From contig NZ_CP042261.1 in NCBI RefSeq assembly GCF_007855645.1, positions 476,501-540,500 on the forward strand: a stretch of 64,000 nt of DNA. The letters run 5' to 3'. Below are positions 34,783 to 44,098 of the stretch, one piece after another. Numbering within the stretch: position 1 is the first letter of the stretch; each line of letters opens with the position of its first letter. Source of the stretch: Qingshengfaniella alkalisoli (GTDB lineage: Bacteria > Pseudomonadota > Alphaproteobacteria > Rhodobacterales > Rhodobacteraceae). The translations under genes were made by a program, and so were the position numbers. The notes under the pieces were generated by a model that was not told where the DNA came from, searched no databases, and was given only the letters and a program-made list of their open reading frames with translations.

Positions 34783-36383
34783 GTTCAGTTCTGACGGTCG
34801 AAAACCTGTCGGTCTCTTTCACCCAGGACGGCAAGGAAATCCCTGCGGTCAAAGGCGTCTCCTTCGAGGTGGGCAAGGGTGAAACGGTCGCCTTGGTGGG
34901 AGAGAGTGGTTCGGGAAAATCAGTAACCGCCCTGTCCACCGTGGCACTGTTGCCCGAAAGCGCGAAGCTCGCCGGTTCGGTCCGCTACGAAGGGCGCGAG
35001 ATGGTCGGCGCCGATCAACAGACATTGCTCGATATTCGAGGCAATGACATCAGCTTCATCTTTCAAGAGCCGATGACCTCGCTGAACCCGCTGCACACGA
35101 TCGAGAAGCAGGTCAGCGAAAGCCTTGCCCTGCATCAGGGCTTGACCGGTGATGCGGCGCACAAGCGCATTCTCGAGCTTCTGGACCGAGTGGGCATCCG
35201 CGACGCCGAAAGTCGTCTGAAGGCTTATCCACACCAGCTCTCCGGTGGTCAGCGGCAGCGCGTGATGATCGCCATGGCGCTCGCCAATGGCCCCGACCTC
35301 CTGATCGCCGACGAGCCGACCACGGCGCTCGATGTAACCATTCAGGCCCAGATCCTGGAACTGCTTGCTGAGCTCAAGGAGGCAGAGGGGATGAGCATGC
35401 TGTTCATCACTCATGATCTGGGGATCGTACGGCGCTTTGCCGACCGTGTTTGCGTGATGAAGAATGGTGAAATCGTCGAGACAGGGGAAACCAACGCGAT
35501 CTTCGACAACCCGCAACATGACTATACGAAACGCCTGCTGGCCGCCGAGCCGACCGGACGACCCGAACCTGTACAGCAGGACGCCAATGAAATCGCGTCC
35601 TGTGACGGGCTTCGGGTTTGGTTTCCGATTACCAAGGGGTTCTTGCGCAGGACGGTCGACCACGTGCGCGCGGTGAACGACGCGACGCTTGCCGTGCGGC
35701 AGGGTGAAACCGTCGGGATCGTCGGGGAAAGCGGATCGGGGAAGACCACATTAGCGCTGGCGCTGATGCGGCTCGTGTCGTCTGATGGACCCATAGTGTT
35801 CATGGGGCGCAACATCCAGGGATTGAAGTCACGGCAGTTGCGCGGGATCCGGCGTGACATGCAGATCGTGTTTCAAGACCCGTTCGGATCGCTCAGTCCG
35901 CGTATGACGGTTGGCGAGATCATCGCAGAAGGTTTGGGCGTTCACGGGACCAATTCCGGTGAAAGCAAGGATGCGCTGGTGGCGGAAATCCTGGCCGAAG
36001 TCGGTTTGGACCCGTCCATGTCCCACCGTTACCCGCATGAGTTTTCCGGCGGTCAGCGGCAGCGGATCGCGATCGCTCGGGCAATGATCTTGCGCCCGAA
36101 ACTCGTGGTGCTGGATGAGCCGACTTCCGCGCTCGATATGACAGTTCAGGTGCAGATCGTAGAGCTGCTGCGACGCTTGCAGAGAAAACACGGGCTCGCC
36201 TATCTGTTCATTAGTCATGATCTGCGGGTGGTCCGGGCGCTCAGCCACAAGGTCATCGTGATGAAGCAGGGCGATATCGTGGAGGCGGGTGAGGGCGAAC
36301 AGGTCTTTCGCGATCCACAGTCGGACTATACGAAGAAGCTGCTCGCCGCCGCGTTCAACCTTAGCGCCGAAGTCTCTGCTTAA
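34779..36383 (+). CDS. yejF: ABC transporter ATP-binding protein YejF (two ATPase domains)
   Basis: 534 residues with two complete nucleotide-binding domains. Domain 1 has Walker A GESGSGKSVT, signature LSGGQRQRVMIAMAL and Walker B LLIADEPTTAL. Domain 2 has GESGSGKTTL, FSGGQRQRIAIARAM and LVVLDEPTSAL. Both H-loops (FITHDLG, FISHDLR) are intact, so both sites can work. A fused DppD-DppF-like ATPase is the norm for Yej systems. It is coupled to yejE through ATGA. Confidence 0.96.
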   Translation: MSSVLTVENLSVSFTQDGKEIPAVKGVSFEVGKGETVALVGESGSGKSVTALSTVALLPESAKLAGSVRYEGREMVGADQQTLLDIRGNDISFIFQEPMTSLNPLHTIEKQVSESLALHQGLTGDAAHKRILELLDRVGIRDAESRLKAYPHQLSGGQRQRVMIAMALANGPDLLIADEPTTALDVTIQAQILELLAELKEAEGMSMLFITHDLGIVRRFADRVCVMKNGEIVETGETNAIFDNPQHDYTKRLLAAEPTGRPEPVQQDANEIASCDGLRVWFPITKGFLRRTVDHVRAVNDATLAVRQGETVGIVGESGSGKTTLALALMRLVSSDGPIVFMGRNIQGLKSRQLRGIRRDMQIVFQDPFGSLSPRMTVGEIIAEGLGVHGTNSGESKDALVAEILAEVGLDPSMSHRYPHEFSGGQRQRIAIARAMILRPKLVVLDEPTSALDMTVQVQIVELLRRLQRKHGLAYLFISHDLRVVRALSHKVIVMKQGDIVEAGEGEQVFRDPQSDYTKKLLAAAFNLSAEVSA

Positions 36384-37219
36384 TGCGCCATCAGGACCGG
36401 CACGGTGGTCGAGGTCAGAAGATCGCGGGTCGCACCACCTAGGATCGCTTGCCGGAATCGTGAGTGCCCGTAAGCGCCCGCAACCAGAAGCGTGGCATTG
36501 GTGTCATTCACATGTTGCATCAGGACATCGGCGACACGCGGCGTGGTCTTCGGTAGCAGCGCGATCTCGGCCTTGACCCCGTGACGATCCAACATGGTGG
36601 ACAGGGCGTGGCCCGGTCCTGTCTGTTCCGGTGCGTGCTTGGGTGGGTCAATGATCGCGATGCTGGTGCGCTCCGTAGCCTTTAGGGCGGGCAGGGCGGC
36701 GCGGACGGCATTCAGCGCTTCGGCACCTTCATTCCAGCCGATCACCGCGCGTTTGCCGAAATCCTCTGGAATGCCATCATCAGGAAGAACCAGAACAGGC
36801 GCGTTTCCTGAAAATAGCGCCGCTTCCAGAATCGGTTCGTGTTCCGGCGTCGCGGTGTCGCCATAGGGTTTGGGCAATACCACCAAATCAGCATAGCGCG
36901 CATATTGCGCGACCAGATCGTTCAACGCACCATACTGCGCGACGATCCCATGGGTGGACCAACGGATCGTGCTGCCGGCCAGAAGCTTCTTGGCTTGCGC
37001 CTCGACCTCTTTGGCGCGCCCACGGGCTTGTTCGATGGAGTTTTGCTGAACGATCGCATCCGCGCCAGCAAAGTAGTAGCCAATCTGCACGATGTCGATG
37101 CCGAGGCAGAGTACCTCGAGATGAGCGTCGAGCGACGCGGCCAACTTGCTCGCTGCTGCGATGCGCCGTTCACCTGTTTCGGGAGAGTTGAGGATTGTAA
37201 GCAGCGTTTTGTAGGCCAT
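36380..37219 (-). CDS. Universal stress protein, tandem UspA-type
   Basis: 279 residues, about twice the length of a single Usp domain. The second half ends with LLVAGAYGHSRFRQAILGGATRDLLTSTTVPVLMAH (read as two parts), which has the ATP-binding G-x2-G-x9-G-S/T pattern; the first half lacks a clear copy. It is probably a cytoplasmic stress protein. The ATG at 37219 is placed 9 bases after AAGG. The 3' ends of this gene and yejF overlap by 4 bases on opposite strands. Confidence 0.88.
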   Translation of the reverse strand: MAYKTLLTILNSPETGERRIAAASKLAASLDAHLEVLCLGIDIVQIGYYFAGADAIVQQNSIEQARGRAKEVEAQAKKLLAGSTIRWSTHGIVAQYGALNDLVAQYARYADLVVLPKPYGDTATPEHEPILEAALFSGNAPVLVLPDDGIPEDFGKRAVIGWNEGAEALNAVRAALPALKATERTSIAIIDPPKHAPEQTGPGHALSTMLDRHGVKAEIALLPKTTPRVADVLMQHVNDTNATLLVAGAYGHSRFRQAILGGATRDLLTSTTVPVLMAH

Positions 37220-37302
37220 GATCATCCTTCCCTGTATTTATATCAAACATACGGCGACGCGAGGCATTTCCAAAGAAAAAACGAGTTCTTAGACTAAATG
37301 TC

Positions 37303-37995
37303 TCAGGGGATGAAGCGGATGCTGACTTTTGGCAGACCGGCGATCTCGACGGTGCAGCTTTGACCGGGCCGGATGGAGCCAACCCCTGCCGGTGTGCCCG
37401 TGTAGATCAGATCGCCCGGTGCCAGTTCAACCAGCGCCGACAGTTCAGATATCAGTTCGGGTATCGACCAGACCATGTCCGAAATGTTTCCGTCTTGCCG
37501 CAGCTTTCCGTCTACTTTTGTTCTAATGGGGCCATCAGACAGCAGTCCCGTTTGAGCGATTGGGCAAAGCTCGCCGCATACCGCAGAGTTGTCGAAACCC
37601 TTCGCCATATCCCATGGACGGGACAGGGATTTCGCGGTGGCTTGCAGGTCGCGGCGCGTCAGGTCGTTCCCGGCGGCGAAGCCCCAAATATGGCCAGGTG
37701 CATCTTCTACCGCGATCCGGGTGCCCGGCTTTCCGATCGCAACGACGAGTTCCGCTTCGAAGTGCAGGTCGTCGGTGGCAGGTGGGAAGGGCAGGCATGC
37801 GCCGCTTTCAACCAGCGCGTCCGCCGGCTTGGAGAAGAAAAAGGGCGGCTCGCGGTCCGGGTCATGCCCCATCTCTCTCGCGTGCTCGGCGTAGTTGCGC
37901 CCGACGCAAAAAATGCGCCTGACGGGGAAGCGAAGATGACTGCCGTAAACGGGAAGGCTAGGCCGGTCATGCGGCTCGAAAACATACTCGGTCAT
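37303..37995 (-). CDS. Fumarylacetoacetate hydrolase family protein
   Basis: 230 residues. It has FCVGRNYAEHAREMG, FFFSKPADALV, LHFEAELVVAIGKPG with the Glu metal ligands, and GDLIYTGTPAGVGSIRPG, the FAH-domain pattern. These Mg-dependent enzymes act as acylpyruvases, oxaloacetate decarboxylases or in aromatic catabolism. This short form resembles FAHD1-like acylpyruvases. The gene is alone on its strand, 12 bases after the carboxypeptidase gene, which could make the two an operon. Confidence 0.92.
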   Translation of the reverse strand: MTEYVFEPHDRPSLPVYGSHLRFPVRRIFCVGRNYAEHAREMGHDPDREPPFFFSKPADALVESGACLPFPPATDDLHFEAELVVAIGKPGTRIAVEDAPGHIWGFAAGNDLTRRDLQATAKSLSRPWDMAKGFDNSAVCGELCPIAQTGLLSDGPIRTKVDGKLRQDGNISDMVWSIPELISELSALVELAPGDLIYTGTPAGVGSIRPGQSCTVEIAGLPKVSIRFIP

Positions 37996-38007
37996 ATGCT
38001 GGGCGCT

Positions 38008-39540
38008 TCAGGGGCCGAAGGCAGAACAGGTCTGCTCACGGGCAGATAGTCTTTGACAGGCCAAGGATGCCGTGTGCTCATCCAGCCCCACGAAGTTTGC
38101 TTCATAACCAGTCTTGCCTTTGACGACCTTGCGCAGCGCACTGTCCAGCGTTTCGATCTCGACCAAGGCAGTTTTCAATAATACACGTTCGGCTTCGTAT
38201 TGGCTGTTATAGGTGCCGACATTGATACCCCAATGCCGCCCGCCAGAGGTTGATACGCGCGGAACCATGACTTCCGTAACTGGGGCAGGGGAAGCTTCGG
38301 CGGTCTGAACATCTGCAGAAGAGAAACGGATTTCTGTCGGCCGGGGCAGGGGTTGCGGCGACACCGTCGCGGCAACGGCGGAGGTTGCAACCGGCGCGCG
38401 CGCGGGGATGGCATCGACATCTGCGGTGGAGGCCTGCAATGCGGCTTGTTCGATTTCGTCCGGTCGCGGAACGGGGATCGTCATCTGCTCTGCCGTCACG
38501 GCTACTTCGGCGGCGGCGATATCCTTCACCACAGCGGCCGTTACGCCCTCTACAGCAGCGGCGCGGACGGTTTCTTCGACTGCGGCCTGCAATGCTGCCA
38601 CTTGAGCCGGAGATTGCTGGACAGGGCGAGGCAATGGGCGCGCGCTGGTCTTGACCGCGGCGATTTGTACGACGGCGGCCTGACCATTGCCAAAATAGGC
38701 CGGTTTGCGCGGCTTGTTGACAGCGACGCGACGGGGTGCACGCGAGAAGCCCATATCCAACAACTCTGCCACGCGTTTGTTTCGCGCGGCGCTGGATGTG
38801 CCGCCGAACATGGTCGCGATGATACGCACATTGCCGCGCTCCGCGGATGCGACGAGGTTCGATCCCGCCGCGCTGGTGTAACCGGTTTTGATGCCGTCCG
38901 CGCCGCGGTAAGCGTCCAGGAGGCGGCGGTTTGTGTTGGCCACGGTCCGGATTCCTGCATCTGCGGAGCGGCGTGAGAACAGGTTATAATATTGCGGGTA
39001 ATCATAGAAGATGTGACGGCCCAGCGTGGTCATGTCCCTCGCGGTAGACAAATGTCCGGCTGCCGTCAGGCCATGCGCATTCTTGAAGCTGGTGTTGGTC
39101 ATCCCCAAAGAACGGGCGGTGCGCGTCATACGCTGGGCAAACGCGGTTTCACTTCCGGAGATCGCTTCGCCAATCGCGGTGGCTGCGTCATTGGCTGATT
39201 TGACCGCAGAGGCCCGGATCAGGTAGCGCAGGGCGATTTTTTGGCCGGCCTTGAGATACAGTTTGCTCGGGGGTTCTGCAGCAGCGTTCTTGGAAACCGT
39301 CACGATGGAATCCAGAGAAATCTCTCCATGTTCGATCGCCTGGAACGCGACATAGAGCGTCATCATCTTGGTCAGTGACGCCGGATGCAGCCGGGTGTCG
39401 GCATTCCGCGAATGTAGCACCTCGCCTGTTCGGGCGTCGACGACCATTGCGGCATACGGGGCTGCGTTCACAACGCCCGCCGAAACGATCAAGATAAACA
39501 GAAACGCCCGGCACAGGGCACGTTGCCAACGCCACTTCAT
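38008..39540 (-). CDS. D-alanyl-D-alanine carboxypeptidase with C-terminal SPOR domain
   Basis: 510 residues, S11 peptidase (DacA/DacC-like). The signal peptide ends near residue 26. The active-site motifs are S55-L-T-K58, S115-A-N117 and K218-T-G220. A long Ala/Pro-rich linker (about 270-420) leads to a SPOR-like domain (about 430-510, with WGINVGTYNSQYEAERVLLK) that binds denuded septal peptidoglycan. There is no C-terminal amphipathic anchor, so the SPOR domain may localise it to the division site. It trims the terminal D-Ala and so releases D-Ala. Confidence 0.93.
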   Translation of the reverse strand: MKWRWQRALCRAFLFILIVSAGVVNAAPYAAMVVDARTGEVLHSRNADTRLHPASLTKMMTLYVAFQAIEHGEISLDSIVTVSKNAAAEPPSKLYLKAGQKIALRYLIRASAVKSANDAATAIGEAISGSETAFAQRMTRTARSLGMTNTSFKNAHGLTAAGHLSTARDMTTLGRHIFYDYPQYYNLFSRRSADAGIRTVANTNRRLLDAYRGADGIKTGYTSAAGSNLVASAERGNVRIIATMFGGTSSAARNKRVAELLDMGFSRAPRRVAVNKPRKPAYFGNGQAAVVQIAAVKTSARPLPRPVQQSPAQVAALQAAVEETVRAAAVEGVTAAVVKDIAAAEVAVTAEQMTIPVPRPDEIEQAALQASTADVDAIPARAPVATSAVAATVSPQPLPRPTEIRFSSADVQTAEASPAPVTEVMVPRVSTSGGRHWGINVGTYNSQYEAERVLLKTALVEIETLDSALRKVVKGKTGYEANFVGLDEHTASLACQRLSAREQTCSAFGP

Positions 39541-39711
39541 GATGAACCTGCCTACGGTCTGCTCGTTGCCGATGTTTCGGTCAACTTCCTTGCCTATGAA
39601 TTAATGTTACCACAGCGCACAAAAAAAAATACAGAGATTCGCAGAAAAGATTTTGGGCCTGTCTGACATGACCTTACGGGGCATATTTCGAGTGCTTTTC
39701 GTTGCGGCAGG

Positions 39712-40422
39712 CTATATCTGTGACCTGACTTGTTGCAAAATGACAGCAATCTGGGACAGATCTTCGATCTCTGCAAAGCGGATATGGCCCGTAGGTGGCT
39801 CTGCATGTTCAAGCGCCCAACTGTCCCCATGCGGCACGAACACTCCCCATCCGCCTGCCTCGATGGGCGGCAGAACATCAGATTTCATGGAGTTTCCGAT
39901 CATCATCGCCCGCTCCGCGCCATCGCCGTGACGGGTGAAGATATCGTGATAGACTGCCGCCGTTTTGTTGCTGACGATTTCTACGGCATCGAACATATCA
40001 CCAAGTCCGGAGGCGGCAAGCTTACGTTCCTGATCCAGCAGATCGCCCTTGGTAATCAAAACGACACGATGGTCTTCGGCCGCGACTTCAACAGCTGTGC
40101 GAGCGTGCGGCAGCAGCTCCACTGGGTGTTCCAGCATCTCGTGCCCCGCTTCAATGATCTGCCGCAGGATACGGGCCGGAACACGGTCGCTGGTCACATC
40201 CATTGCAGTTTCGATCATCGACAGAACGAATCCCTTGATCCCGAAGCCGTAGCGCCCGAGGTTGCGCCGCTCTGCATCGAGCAGGCGGTCATAGAGATGA
40301 TTCGGCTCGGCATAGTCGCGCAGAATATCTAGAAAGCGCGCCTCGGTCAGCTTGAAGAACTGCTCATTATGCCAAAGCGTGTCATCGGCATCAAAGCCGA
40401 TCGTGGTAATATGTTGCTTCAT
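39712..40422 (-). CDS. HAD-family hydrolase
   Basis: 236 residues. Motif I is GFDADDTLWHNE, motif II VLITKGDL, the motif III lysine lies in VEIVSNKTAAVY, and motif IV is MIGNSMKSDV. The alpha-helical cap covers about 17-95. It is probably a cytoplasmic phosphatase; the substrate is unknown. The stretch between it and the carboxypeptidase gene (39541-39711) holds only a poly-A tract and no gene. Confidence 0.92.
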   Translation of the reverse strand: MKQHITTIGFDADDTLWHNEQFFKLTEARFLDILRDYAEPNHLYDRLLDAERRNLGRYGFGIKGFVLSMIETAMDVTSDRVPARILRQIIEAGHEMLEHPVELLPHARTAVEVAAEDHRVVLITKGDLLDQERKLAASGLGDMFDAVEIVSNKTAAVYHDIFTRHGDGAERAMMIGNSMKSDVLPPIEAGGWGVFVPHGDSWALEHAEPPTGHIRFAEIEDLSQIAVILQQVRSQI

Positions 40423-40535
40423 TCATTCATCGCCTCTGACACGGGTCGTATCGGAGACGCCCCTTTTCTATCAGCCTCGTCTCATTATATTAGTCGCGCG
40501 GAAGCAATCATATCCTGTAACCGGAGATACCTGTT

Positions 40536-40877
40536 TTGGCGCTTTATCCGCTGATCATGTCCGACGATCCTGACGACGCAGATGGCGATGCCGGTCTTGC
40601 TACCAAGACGCGTACGCGCACGCAGCGCCCGCCACTTTACAAGATTCTCATTTTGAACGACGACTATACCCCCATGGAATTTGTTGTTCATGTACTGGAG
40701 CGTTTCTTCGGTCTTTCGCATGCGCAGGCTTTCGAGTTGATGCTGACGGTGCACAAGAAGGGTCTTGCCGTTGTCGGTGTGTTTTCCTTCGAGATTGCAG
40801 AGACCAAGGTGGCCCAGGTGATGGATTTTGCGCGCCAGCATCAGCATCCGCTGCAATGCACCATGGAAAAGGAGTAG
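40536..40877 (+). CDS. clpS: ClpS, ATP-dependent Clp protease adaptor
   Basis: 113 residues from TTG (40536). The core [20 protein letters not shown] with the N-end-rule pocket and [19 protein letters not shown] is typical for ClpS, which hands N-degron substrates to ClpAP. The TTG has GGAG 9 bases upstream; the alternative ATG at 40557 (giving MSDDPDD) has no ribosome-binding site, so the start is uncertain. No clpA gene lies nearby. The following methyltransferase gene is 18 bases away and probably cotranscribed. Confidence 0.92.
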   Translation: MALYPLIMSDDPDDADGDAGLATKTRTRTQRPPLYKILILNDDYTPMEFVVHVLERFFGLSHAQAFELMLTVHKKGLAVVGVFSFEIAETKVAQVMDFARQHQHPLQCTMEKE

Positions 40878-40895
40878 GCCGTTCGCGGCTACCTG

Positions 40896-41888
40896 ATGTT
40901 CAATCGTCGTATGTCGCTGTTGCTGGAGGACGGCCGGATCGTACCGCCGCCTCATAGCCTCGTGGTCAATCCCGGCTCGGACACCGATCTTTCCCTGTTT
41001 CCTAAGGACGGATTGACCGCCGTTGAAGACACGCAGCCCGTATATGACCGTTTGGTGGCTGAGGGTGTTTCGGCAGTTCCCAGCTTTACCCAGCTCGAGG
41101 GCCGTTCAGCATTTGTTGCTCTGCGCCTGCCACGCTCGCGCGATGCCGCGCGCGTCGCTATTGCGAATGCGGTGGCCCTGGTTGAGCCGGGAGCGCTGGT
41201 CTTGATTGATGGGCAGAAAACTGACGGCGTCGATTCCATCTATAAGGAGATCCGCAAACGAGTGCCTGTTCTGGATACGCTGACCAAGGCGCATGGCCGC
41301 AGTTTCTGGTTCGAAGCGACTGACGCATTTGCAGATTGGGCGGAACACGGGCGCGAATGGACGAAGGTAGGCGGCTACGTGACGGCGCCAGGCGTCTTTT
41401 CGGCCGATGGTATCGACCCGGGATCGGATCTTCTGGCCGATGCTCTGCCGGACGATGTGTCGGGGTACGGTGCCGATCTGGGGGCTGGATGGGGCTATCT
41501 GTCAGCGAAATTATTGCGCTCTCGCGGTGTCGCAAAACTGGACTTGGTGGAAGCCAGCCATTTGGCGCTGTCGGCGGCTCGGTTGAATGTCACGGATGAA
41601 CGCGCTGCATTCCATTGGGCGGATGCGACCTCATGGACAGCCTCCGGTCGGTTGGATTTTGTCGTGACCAACCCGCCATTCCACACCGGACGCAAAGCGG
41701 AGCCGGAGCTTGGCAAGGCATTCATCCGCAGCGCCGCCAAGCTGTTAAAACCTTCGGGACGGCTGTTTCTTGTGGCGAACCGGCACCTTCCCTACGAGGC
41801 GATTTTGAGTGAACGCTTCGGAAAGGTTGACGAAATCTCCGGGAATGGGTCATTCAAGGTCATCCGAGCGTCAAAACCGGGCGCATGA
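40896..41888 (+). CDS. Class I SAM-dependent methyltransferase, RsmC/RlmG-like
   Basis: 330 residues. The N-terminal half (about 1-165) resembles the degenerate MTase domain of RsmC, and the C-terminal half has YGADLGAGWGYLSAKLL (motif I), the acidic LDLVEAS and the catalytic NPPFHTGRKAEPELG. NPPF marks an exocyclic amino-N methyltransferase, so the product is probably 16S rRNA m2G1207 or a related 23S rRNA guanine. The start is uncertain, since neither 40896 nor 40911 has a good ribosome-binding site. Confidence 0.87.
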   Translation: MFNRRMSLLLEDGRIVPPPHSLVVNPGSDTDLSLFPKDGLTAVEDTQPVYDRLVAEGVSAVPSFTQLEGRSAFVALRLPRSRDAARVAIANAVALVEPGALVLIDGQKTDGVDSIYKEIRKRVPVLDTLTKAHGRSFWFEATDAFADWAEHGREWTKVGGYVTAPGVFSADGIDPGSDLLADALPDDVSGYGADLGAGWGYLSAKLLRSRGVAKLDLVEASHLALSAARLNVTDERAAFHWADATSWTASGRLDFVVTNPPFHTGRKAEPELGKAFIRSAAKLLKPSGRLFLVANRHLPYEAILSERFGKVDEISGNGSFKVIRASKPGA

Positions 41889-41924
41889 ACCGAGCAAAGA
41901 GACCAGGACGAGGATCATGATTTC

Positions 41925-42731
41925 ATGACATTTTCGGTCGAAGGTAAATCCGTGATCGTGACCGGAGCCGCCAACGGAATCGGCCTGGCCATTGGCCGGC
42001 ACTTCGTGAATGCCGGTGCGAAAGTGATGTTCGCGGATATGGATGAAAATGGTCTTCGTGAAGAACTGGGCGAGTCGGGTGACGATGACAACGCGCGATG
42101 GTTTGCCGGGGATCTGCGAGAGCGGCTGACGCTGGCCAACCTGATGTCTGCCACGATTGATGCGTTTGACCGTGTCGATATCCTGGTGAATGCCAGTCGC
42201 CAGTTTGCCCGGTCCGACGAAGCCATGACCTCGGAAGAAGAGATCGACGAATGCTTGCAGCAGAACATGATGACGAGCCTTCGGCTGTCCAAGCTGGCGG
42301 CCAAACGAATGATTGCCCAGGCTGAGGACTCGGGCGGTGACGATAAGGCAGTTGGTTCGATCATCAACCTTTCGTCTATTGCGGCCCGCTGTACGCATCC
42401 GCAGCTTATGGCGTTTTCCGTGGCGACTGCTGCGCTGGACCAGATGACGCGGTCCTTGGCTGTCTCACTGGCATCCAACCGTATTCGGGTAAATGCCGTG
42501 GCATTTGGCTCCGTGATGTCGGCCAGCTTGCAAGCCGCTCTTCGCGAGCATAAAGATTTTCGCGACGATATCGTGGCCCATACACCTTTGTCGCGGATTG
42601 CGAACCCGTCAGAGGTCGCCGAGGTCGTGCATTTTCTGGCCTCGCCCGCCGCTGGTTTTATGACGGGTCAGATACTGACGGTGGATGGAGGCAGAACGCT
42701 TCTTGATCCGGTCGGCGCGCCTGCGCACTGA
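41925..42731 (+). CDS. SDR-family protein lacking the catalytic Tyr and Lys
   Basis: 268 residues with a normal Rossmann start (VIVTGAANGIGLAIG), DILVNAS in place of the usual NNAG, and the catalytic-Ser region INLSSIAARC. The expected Y-x-x-x-K motif reads FSVAT: Phe replaces Tyr and Thr replaces Lys at the correct 13-residue spacing from Ser. The C-terminal part (RIRVNAVAFGSV, TGQILTVDGG) is intact. The fold and cofactor pocket look conserved while reductase chemistry is unlikely, so it may be a binding or structural protein. Neighbours give no pathway. Confidence 0.88.
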   Translation: MTFSVEGKSVIVTGAANGIGLAIGRHFVNAGAKVMFADMDENGLREELGESGDDDNARWFAGDLRERLTLANLMSATIDAFDRVDILVNASRQFARSDEAMTSEEEIDECLQQNMMTSLRLSKLAAKRMIAQAEDSGGDDKAVGSIINLSSIAARCTHPQLMAFSVATAALDQMTRSLAVSLASNRIRVNAVAFGSVMSASLQAALREHKDFRDDIVAHTPLSRIANPSEVAEVVHFLASPAAGFMTGQILTVDGGRTLLDPVGAPAH

Positions 42732-43109
42732 TCAACTGGGATAGCGCGCCTGGCAGGATGCGATTCGTGGCGCGGCGGCATTCTGAAGTTCCGCCTGCTT
42801 GCGTTTCAACTCGGCCAGTTCTCGTTGTTTTTGCTCGGCATCAATTGGTACCGCACGGCGGATCGTATCGGTGCCCGTATCGCCACAAAAGCGGATCGTA
42901 CCGGAATAGCCGGTGCAGTAGCCTACACCGATGGAAACCGGGTTCAACTCGGTCTCATAGGTGTAGCCGCGGGCAAGATCGCGTTCGGTTTCCTGGATTA
43001 ACCGGTTGACCGTGCGCAGGTCATAGGTGCCTTGCCGTAGGCAACGGTCCTGCGGTGTGGCGCATGCGCCGAGAACCAGCAAAGAGATCGCGCATATGAT
43101 TCTGACCAT
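42732..43109 (-). CDS. Putative lipoprotein
   Basis: 125 residues. A short signal peptide ends in a lipobox (LVLGAC, Cys16), so the mature protein is predicted to be lipidated in the envelope. Five further cysteines (for example CLRQGTYDL, GYCTGYSG and RFCGD) may form disulphides. A Lys/Gln/Glu-rich helix (AEQKQRELAELKRKQAELQ) near residues 91-109 suggests coiled coil. No known family is recognised. The stop directly abuts that of the SDR gene on the other strand. Confidence 0.8.
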   Translation of the reverse strand: MVRIICAISLLVLGACATPQDRCLRQGTYDLRTVNRLIQETERDLARGYTYETELNPVSIGVGYCTGYSGTIRFCGDTGTDTIRRAVPIDAEQKQRELAELKRKQAELQNAAAPRIASCQARYPS

Positions 43110-43204
43110 ACTGCGACCCTATGCCCATCCGTATGGGGTGGCAATTCACAGCTGTGTTGGTCTATGCGCAGTGACGGATGTGACTGTGTGGGAAAGGATG
43201 CCTC

Positions 43205-44098
43205 ATGCAACAGGAACTTGCCCCAGAAAGACAACGAGCGTCGGACTGGTTCCGAACCCTGCGCGACCAGATCGTGGCGGCGTTCGAGCACCTTGAGGAC
43301 GGCCAGACCGATGGCCCATTGTCCGACCAACCGGCCGGCCGTTTCGAGGTGACGCGGACCAAGCGCGGCAGCGACAACGGCGAAGAAGCCGGTGGTGGTT
43401 TGATGTCGGTGATGCGCGGCGGGCGGGTTTTCGAAAAGGTTGGCGTCAATGTGTCCACGGTCTTTGGCGATTTATCCCCACAGGCGAGGGTCGCCATGGC
43501 CGCCCGACGGGATCTGCCGAACCTGGCGGATGACCCGCGTTTCTGGGCGTCGGGAATATCGCTGGTTGCGCATATGCAGAATCCGCATGTTCCGGCAGTG
43601 CATATGAATACGCGGATGTTCTGGACCCCGCATGGATGGTGGTTCGGGGGTGGTGCGGATCTGAATCCGTGCATCGAGTACAACGAGGACACAGCGTCGT
43701 TCCACGTGCAGATGCAGGCAGCTTGCGACTCTCATGATCCGAGCTACTACGACCGCTTCAAGGCGTGGGCGGACGAATACTTCTACATCAAGCACCGCAA
43801 GCGGGCGCGTGGTGTCGGTGGGATATTCTACGATGATTTGAACACGGGTGATTGGGCGGCAGATTTCGCATTCACAAAAGCGGTCGGCGAAGCATTTCTG
43901 CCAGCCTACTTGCCCTGCGTCGATCGGCGCCGTCTGACACCATGGGATGAAGCAGACAAGGACGCGCAGTTGGTCTATCGGGGCCTCTATGCGGAATATA
44001 ATCTAGTCTATGACCGTGGCACGAAATTCGGACTGGAGACCAGCCATGACCCCGACGCCGTTCTAATGAGCCTCCCTCCGCTGGCAAAATGGCGTTGA
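43205..44098 (+). CDS. hemF: Oxygen-dependent coproporphyrinogen III oxidase
   Basis: 297 residues. Signatures include GGGLMSVMRGGRVFEKVGVN, PHVPAVHMNTRMF, WWFGGGADLNPC and RGVGGIFYDDLN, the conserved HemF blocks. It oxidises coproporphyrinogen III to protoporphyrinogen IX using O2, so the organism can make haem aerobically. It is read alone, with no clear terminator. An unusually gene-poor 436-base stretch separates it from hemE. Confidence 0.97.
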   Translation: MQQELAPERQRASDWFRTLRDQIVAAFEHLEDGQTDGPLSDQPAGRFEVTRTKRGSDNGEEAGGGLMSVMRGGRVFEKVGVNVSTVFGDLSPQARVAMAARRDLPNLADDPRFWASGISLVAHMQNPHVPAVHMNTRMFWTPHGWWFGGGADLNPCIEYNEDTASFHVQMQAACDSHDPSYYDRFKAWADEYFYIKHRKRARGVGGIFYDDLNTGDWAADFAFTKAVGEAFLPAYLPCVDRRRLTPWDEADKDAQLVYRGLYAEYNLVYDRGTKFGLETSHDPDAVLMSLPPLAKWR

